Shown here in pieces: positions 60,231-64,000 of a stretch of DNA of 64,000 nucleotides. A model generated the notes under the pieces. That model did not search any database. It saw only the letters and a list, made by a program, of their open reading frames with translations, and was not told the DNA's origin. Every line of letters begins with the position of its first letter. Position 1 is the stretch's first letter. The translations under genes and the position numbers were made by a program. Origin of the DNA: Terrabacter sp. MAHUQ-38 (lineage in GTDB: Bacteria > Actinomycetota > Actinomycetes > Actinomycetales > Dermatophilaceae); the NCBI RefSeq assembly GCF_014518425.1, contig NZ_JACVCU010000001.1, forward strand, positions 744,001 to 808,000, in the 5' to 3' direction.

Positions 60231-61108
60231 TGGACGGCCCGATCGGCGACCTGCTCGTCGGGGCCACCCGCGTCCTGCTCTACGTCGGCTTCGTGCTGCT
60301 CGCCGGCACCCTGTCGATCTGGGTCCTCGTCTGGCCCGAGGGGCACTACGACCGTCGTCAGCGGCTTCTCGTCGACGACGGCATGGTCCTGCTGGTCATC
60401 GCGACGGTGCTCGGCCCCGTCGTCACAGTGCTCCTGAGCGACGAGCCCGTGGGCGAGTCCCTCTCCGGCGAGGCTGGTGCGGCTGCGCTCCTTCGTCTGG
60501 CGGTCATCGCCGTCATCGCTGCCTGGCTGCCCGAGCTCGTGGACGGCCCGACCGTGGGCTGGCGGCGCATCGCGGTCGGAGCGATCGTCGTCGAGCTCTC
60601 CCTGACGATGGTGATCGCGTCCGACGCGATCACCGGACAGCTCGTCGCGCTCAAGGTCGTCGCGACGCTCGGGCACCTGCTCGCGGCGGCGGCGTGGCTG
60701 GGCGGGCTCGTCATCCTTGCCGTCATCATCATCCCCGGGCAGCACCTCGACCAGCTCGACGAGCTGCTCCCGTCGTTCTCGAAGGTGGCGTTCGTCAGCG
60801 TCGTCACCCTCGCCGTCACGGGGGCCGTTCACGCCGTCGCGCAAGCGGGCGGCCTCACGGTTCTGGTCTCGAGCCCGTTCGGCGTCGTCCTGTTCCTCAA
60901 GGTCGCGATCTTCAGCGGGATGCTCGTCCTCGGCAACCATGGCCGCCGCTACGTGATCGAGTTCGTGCTGCACCGTGCGCGCCCCCGCGGCGGGGTTGCC
61001 GCTGGTGCCGTGAGCACTCTCGCCGTCGTCATGGGCGCTGAGCTCGCAACGGCCGGTGCTCTGCTCCTCACGACGGCCGTCCTCGTCGCGGTGGCCCCGC
61101 TGGGCTGA
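60230..61108 (+). CDS. CopD family (copper-resistance-like) membrane protein
   Basis: Encodes 292 residues with eight hydrophobic segments. GATRVLLYVGFVLLAGTLSIWVLVWP and LGHLLAAAAWLGGLVILAVI match the CopD domain, which is often involved in copper uptake or insertion. ATG overlaps the previous stop. It converges on the GH76 gene. Confidence 0.85.
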   Translation: MDGPIGDLLVGATRVLLYVGFVLLAGTLSIWVLVWPEGHYDRRQRLLVDDGMVLLVIATVLGPVVTVLLSDEPVGESLSGEAGAAALLRLAVIAVIAAWLPELVDGPTVGWRRIAVGAIVVELSLTMVIASDAITGQLVALKVVATLGHLLAAAAWLGGLVILAVIIIPGQHLDQLDELLPSFSKVAFVSVVTLAVTGAVHAVAQAGGLTVLVSSPFGVVLFLKVAIFSGMLVLGNHGRRYVIEFVLHRARPRGGVAAGAVSTLAVVMGAELATAGALLLTTAVLVAVAPLG

Positions 61109-61141
61109 GTCCCGGGCCGGGAGAGCGGTCCCGCCTTTTGG

Positions 61142-62251
61142 TCACGCGAGGGTGGCCGCCGCCTCGAGGACGGTCCAGGCCTGGAGCTGTGGCGACAGCT
61201 CGAGCGGCCGCGTCGGCGGGGTTCCGCCGGGCTCGGTCGGGAAGGCCGAGGGGTCCCGCCGACCGGCGACCGGAACGCTCTGACGACCTCGCCACAGTGC
61301 GTCCGCGGTGTCGAGGACCAGGCGGCGGGCCGTGCCGCGCGCGTCGTCGTCGAGGCGCCGGCTGGACGCAGCGAGGGCGAGGTAGCGCACGAGGATCCCG
61401 GTGAAGAGCCCGCCGTCGCCGCCGCCGTGGGTGCGAAGCACGCGGGCCCCGTCGAGCTCCACGGTCAGCCGCGCGTCGACCGCGGCGACGAGGGCCGCGG
61501 CGCGCTCGAGACTGCGGTCGTCGCCGAGCGTGACGAGCGCGCCGAGGACCGTCCCCTGGTTGTAGGACCAGACGTCGCCGACGAGGACCTCCGTGCCCTC
61601 CCGCAGCCGTATGCCGTCGAGCACGAGTCCGCTCTCCTCGGACCACAGGCGCGCATACACCCAGTCGACGAGCCGGCAGGCCTCGTCGGTCTCGCCGAGA
61701 CGGGCGAGGTGCAGGGCCGCCGGGCCCGTGGCAGGGCTGTTCTTGAAGTCGTGGTCGCGGCTCCAGAAGAGGCCGCCGCCGACGTCGTCCGTGTGTGCTG
61801 ACCGCAGCTGCTCGGTGAGGTGTCGGACGGCGGACCGGATGCGGCGGCGTCTCGGCGTGCGGCCGAGCTCGTCGTGCAGTGCGGCCAGGCGGCCGGACGC
61901 GAGGGCGAGCCACGCCATGTCGTCGTAGAAGCCGTTGACCCAGCGCGCCCCGTTGCGCAGCCGGATCGTCGCGAGCAACCGGTCGCCTTGGCGGGCATGG
62001 CGTTCCGCGCCCGCGAGCTCGCCCGTCCGGATCGCCCGGAGCCCGGCGTCGACGACCGCGTCGAGGTAGTGCGCCTGCCACCAGTAGTGCCACTCCCCGC
62101 GGAGCCAGCCGAACGGTCGGGAGCCCGCGGGCGCGGGGTGCACGACCCGCGCGAGGTGCGTCCACGGCATGGGGCCCAGGCGACCGGCGAAGAGCGCCGA
62201 CACGGACCGCTCGGCCTCGGCGGCCCTGTCGTCGAGCGGAGTCGTGGACAC
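61142..62251 (-). CDS. GH76 family glycoside hydrolase (alpha-mannanase-like), cytoplasmic
   Basis: Encodes 369 residues. WVNGFYDDMAWLALA holds the paired catalytic Asp residues of GH76, and GGGLFWSRDH and NSPATGPAALHLARL are further family motifs. There is no signal peptide, which is unusual for an enzyme acting on polymeric alpha-1,6-mannan, so it may process imported or lipid-linked mannosides. GTG start at 62251. Confidence 0.88.
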   Translation of the reverse strand: MSTTPLDDRAAEAERSVSALFAGRLGPMPWTHLARVVHPAPAGSRPFGWLRGEWHYWWQAHYLDAVVDAGLRAIRTGELAGAERHARQGDRLLATIRLRNGARWVNGFYDDMAWLALASGRLAALHDELGRTPRRRRIRSAVRHLTEQLRSAHTDDVGGGLFWSRDHDFKNSPATGPAALHLARLGETDEACRLVDWVYARLWSEESGLVLDGIRLREGTEVLVGDVWSYNQGTVLGALVTLGDDRSLERAAALVAAVDARLTVELDGARVLRTHGGGDGGLFTGILVRYLALAASSRRLDDDARGTARRLVLDTADALWRGRQSVPVAGRRDPSAFPTEPGGTPPTRPLELSPQLQAWTVLEAAATLA

Positions 62252-62368
62252 GCTCGGACGGTATCGCGGGGCCGGCGTCGGCGGCCCGTGTGGAAGGGTC
62301 GGAAGCGGTGTCGAGATCGCGGCCGCGGCTCCGACGTCTCGCTCGACCGATGAGGACGGAGGACCGAC

Positions 62369-62764
62369 GTGAAGTACCTGCTCATGATCTGGAGCAACCC
62401 GCAGACCTGGGGCCACCCGATCTTCCTGCGCACGACCGAGGCGGCGGCGATGACCGACGACGAGCGTGCCGGCATGCTGCGCGACTTCGAGGAGCTGCTC
62501 GCCGAGATCAGCGAGTCGGGAGAGCTCGTCACCGGCCAGGCGCTCGCCGACCCGATCACGGCCCGGAGCGTGCGCGTGCGTGATGGGGAGAGCGTCGTGA
62601 CGGACGGACCGTTCGTCGAGTCGAAGGAGCAGCTGGCCGGCTACTTCGTCGTCGACTGCGCCAGCCCGCACCGGGCCGAGGAGATCGCCGGCCGCTTCCC
62701 CGACGCGCGGTTCGCCGTGGTCGAGGTGCGCCCGCTCATGGACGGCTCGGAGCAGGATCTCTGA
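62369..62764 (+). CDS. YCII-related (DGPF domain) protein
   Basis: Encodes 131 residues. Begins MKYLLMIWSNPQTWG and contains TDGPFVESKEQLAGYFVVDCAS, the DGPF signature. Such genes are commonly paired with ECF42-type sigma factors, as here. GGACGGAGGA precedes the GTG. Confidence 0.92.
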   Translation: MKYLLMIWSNPQTWGHPIFLRTTEAAAMTDDERAGMLRDFEELLAEISESGELVTGQALADPITARSVRVRDGESVVTDGPFVESKEQLAGYFVVDCASPHRAEEIAGRFPDARFAVVEVRPLMDGSEQDL

Positions 62765-62778
62765 CAGGAGTGGCCGGC

Positions 62779-64000
62779 ATGAGCGACGCGATCGCGACCG
62801 ACGAGCTGTGGCGCAGCGTGACCCCACAGGTCATCGGTGCGCTCGTGCGCCGCTACCGCGACTTCGACCGGGCTGAGGAGGCCGCGCAGGAGGCACTTCT
62901 CGCGGCCGCAGTGCAGTGGCCCGAGCAGGGCGTGCCCGACGACCCGAAGGCCTGGCTCATCCGGGTCGCGTCGCGCCGGCTCATCGACGGACTGCGCAGC
63001 GACGAGGCGCGGGTCCGGCGCGAGCTCGCCGACGCCACCCAAGCGCCCGCCGACGACCTGGTCGCACCGCCGCCGGATGCCGTCGGGGCTCCCGGGCACG
63101 ACGACAGCCTGACGCTGCTCCTCCTCTGCTGCCACCCGTCGCTCACGCCGCCCGCGCGAATCGCCTTGACCCTCAGGGCCGTCGGCGGGCTCACGACAGC
63201 CCAGATCGCCCACGCCTTCCTCGTGCCCGAGGCGACGATGGCGCAGCGGATCAGTCGCGCGAAGCAGCGCATCCGGGAGTCCGGCGCGGAGTTCCGGATG
63301 CCACCGCCGGACGAGCTCCCTGCCCGGATGAGCGAGGTGCTCCACGTGCTCTACCTCGTCTTCACCGAGGGCCACACCGCGAGCAGCGGGCAGCGGCTGC
63401 ACCGGATCGACCTGACAGCAGAAGCCATCCGGCTCACACGGCAGGCCCACATCCTGCTGCCCGACGACGGCGAGGTGGCCGGGCTGCTCGCCCTCATGCT
63501 GCTCACCGAGGCGCGCCGTCGCGCGCGGACGAACGCGGCCGGAGAGCTCGTGCCGCTCGCCGAGCAGGACCGCTCGCTGTGGGACACGGCATACATCCGG
63601 GAGGGCGTCGCCCTCGTGACCGATGCTCTGACGCGGACGCGCCTCGGGCCCTACCAGGTCCAGGCGGCGATCGCCGCCGTGCACGATGAGGCTCCCACGG
63701 CGGCGGACACGGACTGGGAGCAGGTGCTCACCCTCTACGGGGTGCTCGAGCGGCTCGCGCCCGGCCCGGTCGTGTCGCTCAACCGCGCCGTCGCGCTCGC
63801 GATGGTCGAGGGCCCGGCGGCCGGGCTGGCGGTGCTCGAGGATCTTGCCCACGACAAGCGTCTCGCCGGGCACCACCGCCTCCACGCCGTGCGCGCGCAC
63901 CTGCTCGAGCTGGCGGGCGACGCCGAATCCGCAAGGGAGAGCTACCTGCTCGCGTCCCGGCTGACCACGAGCATCCCCGAGCAGGACCATCTTCGACGCA
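62779..64000 (+). CDS. ECF42-type RNA polymerase sigma factor with C-terminal TPR extension (3' end cut by window)
   Basis: At least 407 residues. Region 2 is DPKAWLIRVASRRLIDGLRSDEARVRREL and region 4 GGLTTAQIAHAFLVPEATMAQRISRAKQRIRE. The long C-terminal helical domain (VFTEGHTASSG, SLNRAVALAMVEGP) is the DUF6596/TPR extension typical of ECF42. Starts at ATG 62779 behind CAGGAG, 14 bases after the YCII stop. Nearly complete at the right edge (SIPEQDHL). Confidence 0.92.
   Translation, partial: MSDAIATDELWRSVTPQVIGALVRRYRDFDRAEEAAQEALLAAAVQWPEQGVPDDPKAWLIRVASRRLIDGLRSDEARVRRELADATQAPADDLVAPPPDAVGAPGHDDSLTLLLLCCHPSLTPPARIALTLRAVGGLTTAQIAHAFLVPEATMAQRISRAKQRIRESGAEFRMPPPDELPARMSEVLHVLYLVFTEGHTASSGQRLHRIDLTAEAIRLTRQAHILLPDDGEVAGLLALMLLTEARRRARTNAAGELVPLAEQDRSLWDTAYIREGVALVTDALTRTRLGPYQVQAAIAAVHDEAPTAADTDWEQVLTLYGVLERLAPGPVVSLNRAVALAMVEGPAAGLAVLEDLAHDKRLAGHHRLHAVRAHLLELAGDAESARESYLLASRLTTSIPEQDHLRR

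Overview
The window is about 70% G+C and has the gene order of an actinobacterial chromosome near the replication origin: ponA, a GT87 membrane protein, rpsF, ssb, rpsR and rplI, with dnaB further on. The gene content (S18 without cysteines, a class 3 intein in DnaB, DUF2277, many GTG starts and 4-bp ATGA/GTGA overlaps) suggests Micrococcales, probably Intrasporangiaceae. The genus cannot be fixed from sequence alone. No rRNA, tRNA, CRISPR array or intact transposase gene was seen.

Layout. 0-6.3 kb: a decayed sigma-like remnant at the left edge, then the ponA-to-rplI block with a likely S6:S18 leader and a strong terminator after rplI. 6.3-8.25 kb: a two-gene accessory segment between two inverted arrays, each with three copies of a 20-bp palindrome-containing repeat. 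8.26-14.3 kb: a minus-strand beta-glucoside operon (solute-binding protein, two permeases, GH1, LacI) with two LacI-type operators. 14.5-22.2 kb: an iolC-like kinase, MATE exporter, AlkD-like glycosylase, methyltransferase, folE, patatin, DoxX, a sigma/anti-sigma set and DUF2277. 22.3-30.2 kb: an amino-sugar operon (ROK regulator, ABC importer, NagZ-like GH3, ROK kinase, nagB) behind a promoter that appears leaderless and overlaps a perfect operator. 30.2-33.1 kb: a cluster of DnaA boxes and then dnaB, whose P-loop is split by a 400-residue class 3 intein.

33.3-45.9 kb is accessory DNA with several truncated genes. It holds lipoproteins, DinB, a nitrilase, peptidase S51, patatin, an FAD monooxygenase, an immunity-like protein, a stand-alone LanC-like protein with a CCG zinc motif, an O-methyltransferase, a VOC protein, and a divergent RimK/retropepsin pair. 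45.9-64 kb holds an epimerase, a MerR/thioredoxin-reductase-like pair sharing a palindromic operator, a large BTAD-STAND regulator, two hemerythrin-like proteins, an S9-type esterase, a DrrAB-type exporter with an EXLDI protein, a class F sortase with a DUF4397 protein, CopD, GH76, and a YCII/ECF sigma pair cut by the right edge.

The most unusual window-wide signal is an over-represented 8-mer, CGGCATAC. I counted 34 copies by eye. It persists in different reading frames, forcing rare ATA, TAT and GCA codons, and it is sparse between about 30 and 46 kb.
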